The translations under genes and the position numbers were made by a program. 64,000 nucleotides of DNA from an uncultured Rhodospirillales bacterium (lineage in GTDB: Bacteria > Pseudomonadota > Alphaproteobacteria > ATCC43930 > CGMCC-115725), in contig CAIKMD010000007.1 in the NCBI GenBank assembly GCA_903828515.1, positions 558,001-622,000 on the forward strand, written 5' to 3'. The notes below the pieces were generated by a model that saw nothing but the letters and a program-made list of their open reading frames with translations, was not told the origin of the DNA and searched no databases. Positions 1 through 8,201 of the stretch are shown one piece after another (the first letter of the stretch is position 1; each line of letters begins with the position of its first letter).

Positions 1-1068
1 GTGCTGTTCCGCGCGGTCGGCAAGGCCGGATTGGTGCAGGCCCTCTCTACCCTGACCATGGCGGCGATGATCGGTCCGGTGCTGGGGCCGCCGCTCGGCG
101 GCTTCATCACGACCTATGCGTCGTGGCGCTGGATCTTCTTTCTCAACCTGCCGATGGGCCTTGTCGGTTCGGTGATGGTCTGGTTCTTCGTCGAGAACTA
201 TCGCGAGGATAACCACCCGTCTTTCGACTGGATCGGCTTCGTCTTCACCGGCATGTCGGTCGCGGCGCTGGTGCTCGATTGCGATGTGACCGTGCAACCG
301 GACAGCAACGTGTGGTTGTCGATCGGTCTGCTCCTGTTCAGCCTCGCCTCGGGCGCTTTCGCCGCCTGGTACATGCTGCGGCGTCCCGAACCGGTCATCG
401 ATCTGACGCTCCTGAAGATCGACACGTTTCGCGTCGGCGTCGTCGTCGGGATGCTGTTCCGCGTCGCCGGCGGCTCGATTGCTTATCTCATTCCGATCAT
501 GCTTCAGGTCAATATGGGCATGACGGCGTTCCAGTCGGGGTCGATCACGGTGGCCGCCGCGCTGGCGTCGCTGTTGATGAAATTCGCGATTCCGCCGACG
601 CTGCGGCGCTGGGGCTTCCGCAATGTCCTGTTCGGCAACGGCTTCATCAGCGCCGCCGCGATCGGCGCCTGCGCCGCGATCGGCATCGGCACGCCCGGTT
701 ATGTCGTGTTCCTGATCCTGCTGATCGGCGGTTTCTTCCGTTCGCTGCAATTCACCAGCCTGACCACGCTGGGCTATGCCGACATTCCGGTTCAGCGCAC
801 CAGCTCGGCAACCAGTTTTTCGAGCACCGCACAGCAGGTCTCGAACGGCATGGGCGTGGCGGTGGCCGCGGTCACGCTCCATATGCTTCAACTCATTCGC
901 GGCGAGGCGATGACGACCGTTTCGGTCGAGGATATCCGACTCACCCTGATCATCATGACGCTGGTCGCGCTCTCGGCGGTTTATTCCTACGCCAAGCTCG
1001 CGCCCGATGCGGGCGCGGAAGTCAGTCGGCATCGGGTTACCCCCGACATCGCCGAAGCCGCGGACTAG
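1..1068 (+). CDS. DHA2-type MFS drug/solute transporter, 5'-truncated by window edge
   Basis: C-terminal part of an inner-membrane proton-driven efflux transporter of the major facilitator superfamily (EmrB/QacA-like DHA2 group). The visible 355 residues start inside the fifth helix with the antiporter motif C (GPVLGPPLGGFI) and the adjacent ASWRWIFFLNLP segment, followed by many hydrophobic helices. The ORF-track start at base 1 is an artefact: the next gene aligns with it almost throughout and has about 120 more N-terminal residues, so the true start lies outside the window. It is followed 17 nt later by a close paralogue, so the two look like an old tandem duplication in one operon. The substrate cannot be told from sequence. 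Confidence 0.85.
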   Translation: MLFRAVGKAGLVQALSTLTMAAMIGPVLGPPLGGFITTYASWRWIFFLNLPMGLVGSVMVWFFVENYREDNHPSFDWIGFVFTGMSVAALVLDCDVTVQPDSNVWLSIGLLLFSLASGAFAAWYMLRRPEPVIDLTLLKIDTFRVGVVVGMLFRVAGGSIAYLIPIMLQVNMGMTAFQSGSITVAAALASLLMKFAIPPTLRRWGFRNVLFGNGFISAAAIGACAAIGIGTPGYVVFLILLIGGFFRSLQFTSLTTLGYADIPVQRTSSATSFSSTAQQVSNGMGVAVAAVTLHMLQLIRGEAMTTVSVEDIRLTLIIMTLVALSAVYSYAKLAPDAGAEVSRHRVTPDIAEAAD

Positions 1069-1085
1069 CGGGCGCCCGCGCGAAG

Positions 1086-2498
1086 ATGGCATCGCCCGTC
1101 GCCCGCACCATGATCGTGCCGCTGATCGTCGCCTCGGCGCTGTTCATGGAAAATCTCGACGGCACGATCATCACCACGGCGCTGCCGCAAATGGCGGAAA
1201 CTTTCGGCACGACGCCGACCCAGCTTAGCATCGGCATCACCGCCTATGTGCTCAGCCTGGCGATCTTCATCCCGGTCAGCGGCTGGGTCGCCGACAAGTT
1301 CGGCGCGCGCACGATCTTCTGCAATGCCATCGCGGTCTTCACCGTCGGCTCGGTGTTGTGCGGGCTCTGTAACAACGTCGCCGAACTGGCCGCCGCGCGC
1401 GTCCTGCAGGGCATCGGCGGCGCCATGATGGTGCCGGTCGGCCGTCTCGTGATGTTTCGCGGCCTCGAAAAATCCGAATTCGTCACCGGCATGGCGTACC
1501 TCACCGTGCCGGCCTTGATCGGACCGATCCTCGGGCCGCCGGTCGGCGGCTTCATCACGACCTTTGCGTCGTGGCGCTGGATCTTCTTTCTCAACGTGCC
1601 GGTCGGAATCGTCGGCATGTTTCTCGTCCGGCGGTACATCGAGACTTACCGCGAGGCTGACACGCCGTCGCTCGACGTCGTCGGGTTCCTGCTCACCGGC
1701 GTCGCACTCGCCTGTCTCGTCTATTGTTTCGACCTGATCGAGCGGCCGGGTTCGAGCGTTGCGTTCATCCTGATCCTCTTCGCGGGTTTCGTGGTGGCGG
1801 GTCTCGCGGCGGCGTGGCATGTCTGTCATCACGACCATCCGGTCATCGATCCGGCTCTGCTGCGGATACCGACGTTCTCCGCCAGCGTCCTCGGCGGCGC
1901 GGTGTTTCGCGTCGGCACCGCGTCGCTCGGTTTCCTGTTGCCGGTGCTGTTGCAGGTCGGCCTGGGCATGACCGCGTTCGCCTCGGGCCTGCTGACCGTC
2001 GCATCGACGCTCGGTTCCTTCGCGATGAAGCTCTCTGCCTCGCCGATCCTGCGCCGCTGGGGCTTTCGCAAGGTGCTGTTCGGCAACGCGCTGATCAGCG
2101 CCGCCGGCGTGCTCGTGTGCGGCGTCTTCACCGAGTCGACGCCCTATGTCGTGATCTTTCTCATTCTGCTGGTCACGGGCTTTCTCCGCTCGCTGCAATA
2201 CACCGCGCTCAACGCCATGGCGTTTGCCGATATCCCGACTCCGCGGATGAGCGCGGCGACCAGCTTTTCCAGCATGTTCCAGCAGATATCGAACGGGCTG
2301 GGCGTCGCCTTTGCTGCCGTCGTGCTCGATCTCGTCGTCGTCGCGCGCGGCGAATCGCTGTCGGATATTCCGGTCATCGATATCCAGATCACGCTGGTGC
2401 TGATGACGGTCATCACCTTGGCGTCGTGCCGGTCGTTCTGGAAACTGCCGGTCGACGCCGGCGCCGAAGTCAGCCGGCATCGACCCGCGTCGTCGTAA
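1086..2498 (+). CDS. DHA2-type MFS efflux transporter
   Basis: Inner-membrane efflux permease of 470 residues. The ATG at 1086 was chosen because the N-terminus then begins just before the DHA2 motif LDGTIITTALP (about residues 24-34); the longer ORF upstream is a shadow of the preceding gene. Motif A (GWVADKFGART, about 66-76) and motif C (GPILGPPVGGFI) are intact. The family usually has 14 membrane helices and about 500 residues, so this one is slightly short. It is a paralogue of the gene directly upstream (17-nt gap). Both lie beside orphan substrate-binding proteins, but no membrane-fusion (EmrA) or outer-membrane partner is in view, and the substrate is unknown. Confidence 0.9.
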   Translation: MASPVARTMIVPLIVASALFMENLDGTIITTALPQMAETFGTTPTQLSIGITAYVLSLAIFIPVSGWVADKFGARTIFCNAIAVFTVGSVLCGLCNNVAELAAARVLQGIGGAMMVPVGRLVMFRGLEKSEFVTGMAYLTVPALIGPILGPPVGGFITTFASWRWIFFLNVPVGIVGMFLVRRYIETYREADTPSLDVVGFLLTGVALACLVYCFDLIERPGSSVAFILILFAGFVVAGLAAAWHVCHHDHPVIDPALLRIPTFSASVLGGAVFRVGTASLGFLLPVLLQVGLGMTAFASGLLTVASTLGSFAMKLSASPILRRWGFRKVLFGNALISAAGVLVCGVFTESTPYVVIFLILLVTGFLRSLQYTALNAMAFADIPTPRMSAATSFSSMFQQISNGLGVAFAAVVLDLVVVARGESLSDIPVIDIQITLVLMTVITLASCRSFWKLPVDAGAEVSRHRPASS

Positions 2499-2555
2499 TC
2501 TTTCCGTGCGCCGCGACGTCGCAGCGGGTTAAACTCGCGGACCAAGGAGCAAGCG

Positions 2556-2570
2556 GGCGGCCTCGCCGCC
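2556..2570 (+). promoter_or_regulatory. GC hairpin in the leader of the first substrate-binding protein gene
   Basis: A perfect inverted repeat, GGCGGC-CTC-GCCGCC, lies 33 nt before the ATG of the substrate-binding protein gene. There is no T-run after it, so a terminator for the MFS operon is doubtful. It could be an mRNA-stabilising or attenuating leader hairpin. A comparable hairpin lies in front of the second paralogue (4593-4612). Confidence 0.35.
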
Positions 2571-2602
2571 ACGCAAGCCCGATCTGGGAAGGAAACGATC
2601 CG

Positions 2603-3592
2603 ATGCGCGTCCTGTCTGTCACCCGGTGTGCCGCCATTATTTGTGGTGCCGTGCTTTGCCTCGCGGTGGCGCGGCCGGCCTCGGCGGCCGACAAACTCAA
2701 TGTCGGCAAGGCCTTCCCGACCTCGTTCGCTTTCATCCCGATTAATGTCGGGGTCGAGGCCGGGGTGATGGCGAAATACGATCTCGACGTGACGATCATC
2801 GGTTTCGAGGGCGCGGCCAAGCTGCAACAGGGGATCACCGCCGGCGACGTCGATATCGGGCTCGGCTCCGGCACCGACATGGCCTTCGTCAAAAAAGGCG
2901 CGCCTGAAAAGGCTGTCGCCGCGATGGCGGGCCCGCCGCTGGCTTACGGCGTCTTCGCCGGCGCGGGCACCGGCATCAACACGGTTCAGGACTTAAAAGG
3001 CAAGAAGATCGCCGTCGCCTCGCGCAATTCGCTGGTCTATTGGCTGACGCGCCATCTCTCGGACAATCTGGGCTGGGGTCTCGACGGGATCGAAGAGGTC
3101 TATGTCAGCGGCGGCATGGCCGCCAATCTCGCGATGCTGCAGACGCATCAGGTCGACGGGCTCACCGTCGGCATCGATGTTTCCTACACGTTGGAAAAGC
3201 AGGGCAAGGGCAAGCTGCTCGGCAATTACGGCAAGTACGTCAAGCTTTTCGTCACCCATGTGATCTTCGCCAGCGATGCGATGATGGAAAAGCGCCCCGA
3301 AGTCTTGCGCCGCTTCCTGCGCGCCTGGTTCGCCACCATCGATTTCATGCACGAGAACAAGGAAGCGACCATGAAGATCGACATGGCCGCCGACAACATC
3401 ACCGATCCGGAAATCGCGAGCAAAACCTATGACGAGGTTTTGCCGATGTTCACGCGCGACGGTCACTTCGATCGCGCCGCGCTCGAGGTCGTGCGCAAGG
3501 CGACGGTCGAACTCGAATTGCTGCCGACCGAACCGGATATGGCGCCGCTCTATACCGAGGCGTTCCTGTCGCCGGCGCCGAATTCGCGCTGA
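2603..3592 (+). CDS. NitT/TauT-type ABC transporter substrate-binding protein (orphan)
   Basis: Periplasmic solute-binding protein of 329 residues (SBP_bac/NMT1-like fold). It starts with a Sec signal peptide (hydrophobic AAIICGAVLCLAVA, cleavage around ASA-AD) and then carries the family pattern of an N-terminal lobe (FIPINVGVEAGVMAKYDL), an ITAGDVDIGLGSG segment and the DLKGKKIAVAS turn into lobe two. The ATG at 2603 has a GGAAGGA ribosome-binding site 9 nt upstream. No permease or ATPase gene is adjacent, so the rest of the transporter is elsewhere or the protein works as a sensor or binding subunit. The gene at 4691 is a clear paralogue. Its last 43 nt overlap, tail to tail, the 3' end of the PfkB gene. 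The ligand is unknown. Confidence 0.85.
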   Translation: MRVLSVTRCAAIICGAVLCLAVARPASAADKLNVGKAFPTSFAFIPINVGVEAGVMAKYDLDVTIIGFEGAAKLQQGITAGDVDIGLGSGTDMAFVKKGAPEKAVAAMAGPPLAYGVFAGAGTGINTVQDLKGKKIAVASRNSLVYWLTRHLSDNLGWGLDGIEEVYVSGGMAANLAMLQTHQVDGLTVGIDVSYTLEKQGKGKLLGNYGKYVKLFVTHVIFASDAMMEKRPEVLRRFLRAWFATIDFMHENKEATMKIDMAADNITDPEIASKTYDEVLPMFTRDGHFDRAALEVVRKATVELELLPTEPDMAPLYTEAFLSPAPNSR

Positions 3593-4458
3593 ACGGCAAC
3601 GATATCGGACAGGTTCGGCAACCCGGCCTCATTGCCGAGGTGCTGAACCTTATGGGCGGCGGCGGCGCGGCCGAAGCGGAAATGTTCGCGCCACGGCTTC
3701 GCCGGATCCGTGAGGTAAGAATAAACGTAGGCACCGTGGAAAACATCGCCGGCGCCGCTGGTGTCGATGACCCGCGCGGTTGGAACGGCGAAAGCCGGAA
3801 GGATCTGGACGGTGCCGGCCTCGTCGTACCAGACCATGCCGCGTTCGCCGCAGGTCACCCCGCCGATGCGACAGCCCCGGCTCTTGAGATAGTCGAGCAT
3901 TCCGGCCGAATCGAATCCCATCTGCTCGCAAAGTCGCTCGGACACGATCGCGATATCGATGAACGTTAGCAACTCGTGCGTGTTGGGTCTCAGCCCGCCG
4001 CCGTCGAGCGAGGTGAGAATTCTGTCGTGCCGCGCGCGCTCGGCATAATGGATCGCGGCGTCCGGCTGATGGCCGTCGACATGAACGACGCGGCAACCCG
4101 CCAGATCGATCAGCGGGAACGGCTCGAGATAATCGGCGTCGCGACAGCGAACGATGGCGCGCTTGCCGTTCTTGGGCATGATGAACGATAGCGACGATGT
4201 TCTCACGCGGCGCGGATGGAGGGGGATCGCATAGGTCGTCGCCATATCCTTGAACATGCGGCCGAGCCAGTCGTCGGAAAGCGTCGCGAGCAGGTCGGGC
4301 GCGCGGCCGAGTTTCGCCGCGCAGAACGCTGCCGTCACCGCGTTGCCGCCGAACGAAACGGCATAGGACGATGCGACATGCTTCTGATCCTCGATCGGCA
4401 TCCGATCGGTCAGAAAAGTCACGTCGATATAGGCCTGTCCGATGAAGAGCGCTTCCAT
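3550..4458 (-). CDS. PfkB/ribokinase-family carbohydrate kinase
   Basis: Cytoplasmic sugar kinase of 302 residues. The N-terminal half has the sugar-binding glycine motif (SFGGNAVTAA) and the C-terminal half has the PfkB signature DTSGAGDVFHGA, with catalytic Asp about residue 238 and the anion hole formed by GAGD. The compact YVSYAVSFGG-type N-terminus resembles the ketohexokinase/sulfofructose-kinase branch more than phosphofructokinase, but the substrate is not predictable. The ATG at 4458 was chosen because MEALFIGQAYID is the usual first beta strand; the ORF-track extension upstream is out of family. It is transcribed divergently from the second substrate-binding protein gene and overlaps the end of the first by 43 nt. 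Confidence 0.85.
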   Translation of the reverse strand: MEALFIGQAYIDVTFLTDRMPIEDQKHVASSYAVSFGGNAVTAAFCAAKLGRAPDLLATLSDDWLGRMFKDMATTYAIPLHPRRVRTSSLSFIMPKNGKRAIVRCRDADYLEPFPLIDLAGCRVVHVDGHQPDAAIHYAERARHDRILTSLDGGGLRPNTHELLTFIDIAIVSERLCEQMGFDSAGMLDYLKSRGCRIGGVTCGERGMVWYDEAGTVQILPAFAVPTARVIDTSGAGDVFHGAYVYSYLTDPAKPWREHFRFGRAAAAHKVQHLGNEAGLPNLSDIVAVQREFGAGDRNASV

Positions 4459-4592
4459 GGATGCCCCGATATGTGGTGCGCGAACATGTCTTATTGATGG
4501 CGACCGGTTCGCGACGGGAAGAGCAAGCGCCGTGCGCAATCGAAAAGTATTGGACAGGATCGCGTTCCCCCGGCACGTTCTTCGACAGAGGG

Positions 4593-4612
4593 GCGGCGAT
4601 AAAAATCGCCGC
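4593..4612. promoter_or_regulatory. Perfect palindrome in the pfkB-type kinase/SBP divergent intergenic region
   Basis: GCGGCGAT-AAAA-ATCGCCGC: two perfect 8-nt arms around a 4-nt loop, inside the 232-nt region between the divergently transcribed kinase (start 4458) and substrate-binding protein (start 4691). It may be an operator shared by both genes or an RNA hairpin in the second gene's leader. No clear -35/-10 pair was fixed beside it. Confidence 0.4.
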
Positions 4613-4690
4613 GAACCAAAGTCGCGAATCCTTTGTCGCGCAACATTTGCGTGTGCCGAGGGGCTCGCGACGCCAACAGGGAGGAATCGA

Positions 4691-5671
4691 ATGACCTGCA
4701 TCATCACACGTCGCACGGCCTTGGCCGGGATCGCCGGCTCGCTCGCGGTGCTGAGCGCGCTGCCGGCGAAAGCCGCGACCAAGCTGCGCGTCGGCAAGTC
4801 CGTCGCCGAAAACTGGGGCAACGTCCCGCTTGATGTCGGCATGCAATTCGGCATTTTCGACAAGCTGGGATTGGAGATCGAAGAGATCAACTTCGCCGGC
4901 GGGGCCAAGCTGGCGCAGGCCGTTACGGCGGGCGAAGTCGATATCGGGTTGAGCGGCGGGCCCGACATGCTTTACGTCTTCAAAGGCGCGCCGGAAATCG
5001 CGATCGCGACGCTCGCCGACAACCCCGCCTTCATGGGGATCAGCGTCGGCAGTCAGTCGACCGCGCGCGGCATCGACGATCTCAAGGGCAAGAAGATCGG
5101 CGTGACCTCGCAGGGATCGACCACCTATTGGCTCGTCGATCAGTTGAATCGCGCCAAGGGCTGGAAAGGCGCCGACATGGCGATTCCGGTGGTGATCGGG
5201 GGCTCGCCCACGGCGGCGTTCGCCGGATTGAAGACCGGCGATATCGAGGCCGATGTCGGCGGAACCTCGACCGGCTATCAGCTCGAAGAACAGAAGGCCG
5301 GCCGGCTCCTGATCGATTGCTCGGAATACGTGCCCAGCATGTCGCTCTATGTCGCCTTCGCCAGCACGGCGCTGGTCAAGCAGAACCCCAACGCGGTGCG
5401 CGAATTTCTCAAAGGCTGGTTCGATTCGGTGGCGTTCATGAAGAGCCACAAGGCCGAAAGCGTACCGCTCGCCGCCAAGGTGATGGGCTATACGCCGGGC
5501 GTCGCGGATCGTATGTATGAGACGCTGATGAATAAATTCTCGACCGACGGTAAATTCACCCCGCAGGCGATCGAGACCCTGAGAGCCTCGTTCGTCGACA
5601 TGAAAACGATCGATAACCCGTCGATCGACATGTCGAAACTCTATACGACCGAGTTCCTGCCCAAGGGGTGA
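4691..5671 (+). CDS. NitT/TauT-type ABC transporter substrate-binding protein (orphan paralogue)
   Basis: Periplasmic solute-binding protein of 326 residues, paralogous to the one at 2603 (shared VTAGEVDIGLSGGPDM, DLKGKKIGVTSQ, EFLKGWF segments). The N-terminus is TRRTALAGIAGS followed by a hydrophobic stretch and AKA-A, which resembles a twin-arginine signal, so export folded through Tat is possible. The ATG at 4691 has a strong GGGAGGA site 6 nt upstream. Again no ABC permease or ATPase gene is adjacent. It is followed 24 nt later by the thiolase-like gene on the same strand, so it is probably co-transcribed with the CoA-ester module and may bind the compound that module processes (inference). 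Confidence 0.85.
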   Translation: MTCIITRRTALAGIAGSLAVLSALPAKAATKLRVGKSVAENWGNVPLDVGMQFGIFDKLGLEIEEINFAGGAKLAQAVTAGEVDIGLSGGPDMLYVFKGAPEIAIATLADNPAFMGISVGSQSTARGIDDLKGKKIGVTSQGSTTYWLVDQLNRAKGWKGADMAIPVVIGGSPTAAFAGLKTGDIEADVGGTSTGYQLEEQKAGRLLIDCSEYVPSMSLYVAFASTALVKQNPNAVREFLKGWFDSVAFMKSHKAESVPLAAKVMGYTPGVADRMYETLMNKFSTDGKFTPQAIETLRASFVDMKTIDNPSIDMSKLYTTEFLPKG

Positions 5672-5695
5672 TCGACGCAAGACAGGAGACGTGTC

Positions 5696-6850
5696 GTGAC
5701 GAATGTCAGTGGCCGCTATGCCATCGTCGGGATCGGCGAATCGGACATCGGCCGGCAGCTTGGCCGTTCCGGCATGGCGCTGCAGCTCGAGGCGATCAAG
5801 CGCGCGATGGCGGATGCAGGGATCGAGAAAACCGCGATCGACGGGGTGGTCGCGCGGTCGAGGCATGCCAGCCCGCAATTCAATTATTCCGCCGTGCTCG
5901 CGGGGCGGCTCGGCATCGCGCCCAGCTATTTTACCGATGTCGGCTTGAGCGGGGCGTCGTCGACTTCGATGATCATGGATGCGGTGGCGGCGCTCGAAGC
6001 CGGGCTCTGCACGACCGTGGTCTGCGTCAACGGCGACGCTCAGACGGCGCGCGGCGCGCCAAGGCGCGGCGGTTTGACGAACTGGATCGAGGATTTCGAA
6101 CGCCCTTTCGGCATGATCGGCGCACCGGAGAGCTATGGCCTCGCCGCCCGCCGCCATATGTACGAATACGGTACGACCAGCGAGCAGTTCGGCGCCATCG
6201 CGGTGGCCTGCCGCAAGCATGCCGGCCTTAATCCGAAAGCTTTGTTCCGCACGCCGATGACGCTCGCGGATCATCAGGCCTCGCGCTACGTGGTCGAGCC
6301 GTTCCATCTCTTCGATTGCTGCCCGGTGAGCGATGGCGCCGCCGCGGTCATCATCACGTCCGTCGAGCGCGCGCGCGATCTCGCGCAAAAGCCGGTCTAT
6401 CTGTTGGGCTTGGGCCAGGGCTTCTCCCATTCGGACCTGCCGTATGCCGCGTCGATGACGACGGCGGCGATGCGCGGTGCGTCGGAACGTGCCTATGCGA
6501 TGGCGAAACTGGGTCCCGCCGATATCGACGTCGCCGAACTTTATGACTGCTTCACCTCCGTCGTGCTGGTGACGCTCGAGGATTACGGGTTCTGCAAAAA
6601 AGGCGAGGGCGGCGCCTTCGTCGAGGGCGGCCGGATCGAAGTCGGCGGCGCGTTGCCGGTCAATACCGGCGGCGGCTTGCTCTCGGAGGGGCATGCCGGC
6701 GGCACGCTGCTCGTCACCGAGGCGGCGATCCAGATGCGCGGGCGTGCCGGCGAGCGTCAGGTCGCCGATGCCGAGACCGTGGTCGTCAGCGGGCAATGCG
6801 ACGTGACCGGGATCAATGTCTGCCTGATCCTCGGCAACCAGCCGAATTGA
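5696..6850 (+). CDS. Thiolase-like (SCP-x/lipid-transfer type) protein lacking the usual nucleophilic cysteine
   Basis: Thiolase-superfamily protein of 384 residues. The start is GTG 5696, preceded by CAGGAGA. The N-terminal YAIVGIGESDIGR and the C-terminal NTGGGLLSEGHAGG box place it with SCP-x-type thiolases, which cleave or condense acyl-CoA esters. At the position where thiolases carry the acyl-accepting Cys, this protein reads VGLSGASSTSM (about residues 82-92), with no Cys. That is typical of a large uncharacterised subgroup that often pairs with a DUF35 zinc-ribbon/OB protein; no such partner is visible here. The active-site His region (GHAGG) is kept. It stands at the head of the CoA-transferase/dehydratase cluster. 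A catalytic role is uncertain; it may be a CoA-ester-binding or condensing partner. Confidence 0.8.
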   Translation: MTNVSGRYAIVGIGESDIGRQLGRSGMALQLEAIKRAMADAGIEKTAIDGVVARSRHASPQFNYSAVLAGRLGIAPSYFTDVGLSGASSTSMIMDAVAALEAGLCTTVVCVNGDAQTARGAPRRGGLTNWIEDFERPFGMIGAPESYGLAARRHMYEYGTTSEQFGAIAVACRKHAGLNPKALFRTPMTLADHQASRYVVEPFHLFDCCPVSDGAAAVIITSVERARDLAQKPVYLLGLGQGFSHSDLPYAASMTTAAMRGASERAYAMAKLGPADIDVAELYDCFTSVVLVTLEDYGFCKKGEGGAFVEGGRIEVGGALPVNTGGGLLSEGHAGGTLLVTEAAIQMRGRAGERQVADAETVVVSGQCDVTGINVCLILGNQPN

Positions 6851-6868
6851 TCGGTGCTGTTTACGCAT

Positions 6869-6920
6869 AGAGAAATTTACGGATAGAGAAAACGCCGAGT
6901 GGCGTTTCTCTAAATTTCTT
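6869..6920 (+). terminator. Long imperfect hairpin between thiolase-like and CoA-transferase genes
   Basis: AGAAATTTA...AGAGAAAACGCC pairs with GGCGTTTCTCT..AAATTTCTT around a GAGT loop, interrupted by a CGGAT bulge. The stem is long and the 3' arm is T-rich, so it may act as a terminator or as an RNA-processing site between two halves of the cluster. There is no uninterrupted T-run after it. The left arm also contains two direct copies of ATAGAGAAA. Confidence 0.45.
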
Positions 6921-6989
6921 GCCCCCGGCGGCGTGCTTCCTAAAATAGCCGCGTTCAATCAACGATAAACAGAAAGCGGGCGTGATCCG

Positions 6990-8201
6990 ATGGCCGCTCC
7001 TCGCCAGTTACCTCTTTCGGGCATTCGCATCATCGATTTCGGCCATATCGTCGCCGGGCCGTTCTGTGTGCGGCTGCTTGCCGATCTCGGCGCCGACGTG
7101 ATCAAGGTCGAGACCAATACGCGCCTCGGCCGCACCGGTGCGCGCCGCGGTCCGCCGAAACGCAGCGGGTCGAGTGGCCGGACCCCCCATCTCTCGCAGA
7201 TCAACCGCAATCGCCGCTCGATCGACCTGAACCTGAAAACCGAACGTGGCGCGCGTATCGCACGCCAGCTCGCGGACGCGGCCGATGTGGTGGTCGAGAA
7301 TTTCTCGAACGGCGTGATGGACCGGCTCGGCCTCGGTTACGCCGATCTGGTGAAAACCAATCCACGCATCGTCTATGCCAGCATGGCGTCGTTCGGTCAT
7401 ACCGGCCCGCGCGCCGGATGGATCGGCATGAACGTCAATCTGCAGGCGGCTTCAGGGCTGATGCTGGCGACCGGCGAGGAAGGCGATCCGCCGATCGGCA
7501 TTTCGAATTCCTGGAACGACTATATCGGCGGCTTGCACGCCGCGGTCGCTATCGTCGGTGCGCTCTCGAAGCGCAACAAGAGCGGCGTCGGCACCTATCT
7601 CGACGTGTCGCAGTTCGAGGGCAGCGTCGCCATGCTGGGTGGTCTGCTTTTCGCCAGTGGCGTGACCGGCAAGCCGCCGGCGCGAACCGGCAACCGCTCT
7701 GGTCTTGCCGCGCCGCAAGGAACCTATCGCTGCGCCGGTAATGATCAATGGTGCGCGATCAGCGTCCAGACCGATGCGCAATGGCAGGCGCTGGTTGCGC
7801 TCCTCGGCGAGCGTGCCGCGCATCTGCGTGGCGCTGCCTGTGCGACGGTGGCTGGTCGGCACGCACAGCACGATGCGATCGATGAGGTCATCGAAGCATG
7901 GACCGGCGCGCTCACGCCGGTCGAGGTCGAGCAAAGTCTAAAATCGGTCGGCGTGCCGGCGGCGGCGATGCGCCGGGGTCACGATCTCGCCGAGGTCGAT
8001 ACGTGGCAGCAGGTGTTGAAGCCGATCGCGGGCGATTCGGGCATCAAGGTCCTCGGATTGCCGTTCGACTTTCAGGGCGTGGCACCGGTCGCGGTCACCG
8101 ATGCGCCGCGCGTCGGCGCCAACGGCCGCGAGGTGCTGCGCGATTGGCTGAACCTCGACGATGCGACGATCGAGGATTTGATGCACGAGGAGCCGGCCTG
8201 A
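6990..8201 (+). CDS. Family III (CaiB/BaiF) CoA-transferase, catalytic type
   Basis: Cytoplasmic enzyme of 403 residues that moves CoA between carboxylic acids through an aspartyl-CoA anhydride. Family features: LSGIRIIDFGHIVAGPF at the N-terminus, LGADVIKVE, the INRNRRSIDLNL segment and DVVVENFSNGVMDRLGLGY. The catalytic Asp is present as Asp177 in NDYIGGLHAA, where formyl-CoA transferase has Asp169. The start at ATG 6990 is preceded by only a weak ribosome-binding site. The stop overlaps the next CoA-transferase start by one base (TGATG), so the two are translationally coupled and probably form one complex. Substrates are unknown. Confidence 0.88.
   Translation: MAAPRQLPLSGIRIIDFGHIVAGPFCVRLLADLGADVIKVETNTRLGRTGARRGPPKRSGSSGRTPHLSQINRNRRSIDLNLKTERGARIARQLADAADVVVENFSNGVMDRLGLGYADLVKTNPRIVYASMASFGHTGPRAGWIGMNVNLQAASGLMLATGEEGDPPIGISNSWNDYIGGLHAAVAIVGALSKRNKSGVGTYLDVSQFEGSVAMLGGLLFASGVTGKPPARTGNRSGLAAPQGTYRCAGNDQWCAISVQTDAQWQALVALLGERAAHLRGAACATVAGRHAQHDAIDEVIEAWTGALTPVEVEQSLKSVGVPAAAMRRGHDLAEVDTWQQVLKPIAGDSGIKVLGLPFDFQGVAPVAVTDAPRVGANGREVLRDWLNLDDATIEDLMHEEPA

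Noticed and set aside
1065-2480. 471-codon minus-strand ORF opposite the second MFS gene
   Set aside because: Hydrophilic shadow of a membrane protein gene.
3650-6958. 1102-codon minus-strand ORF
   Set aside because: Arg/Asp/His-rich shadow of the plus-strand genes at 4691 and 5696 and of the other frame of the kinase gene; no family sequence and a known artefact of high-GC codon bias.
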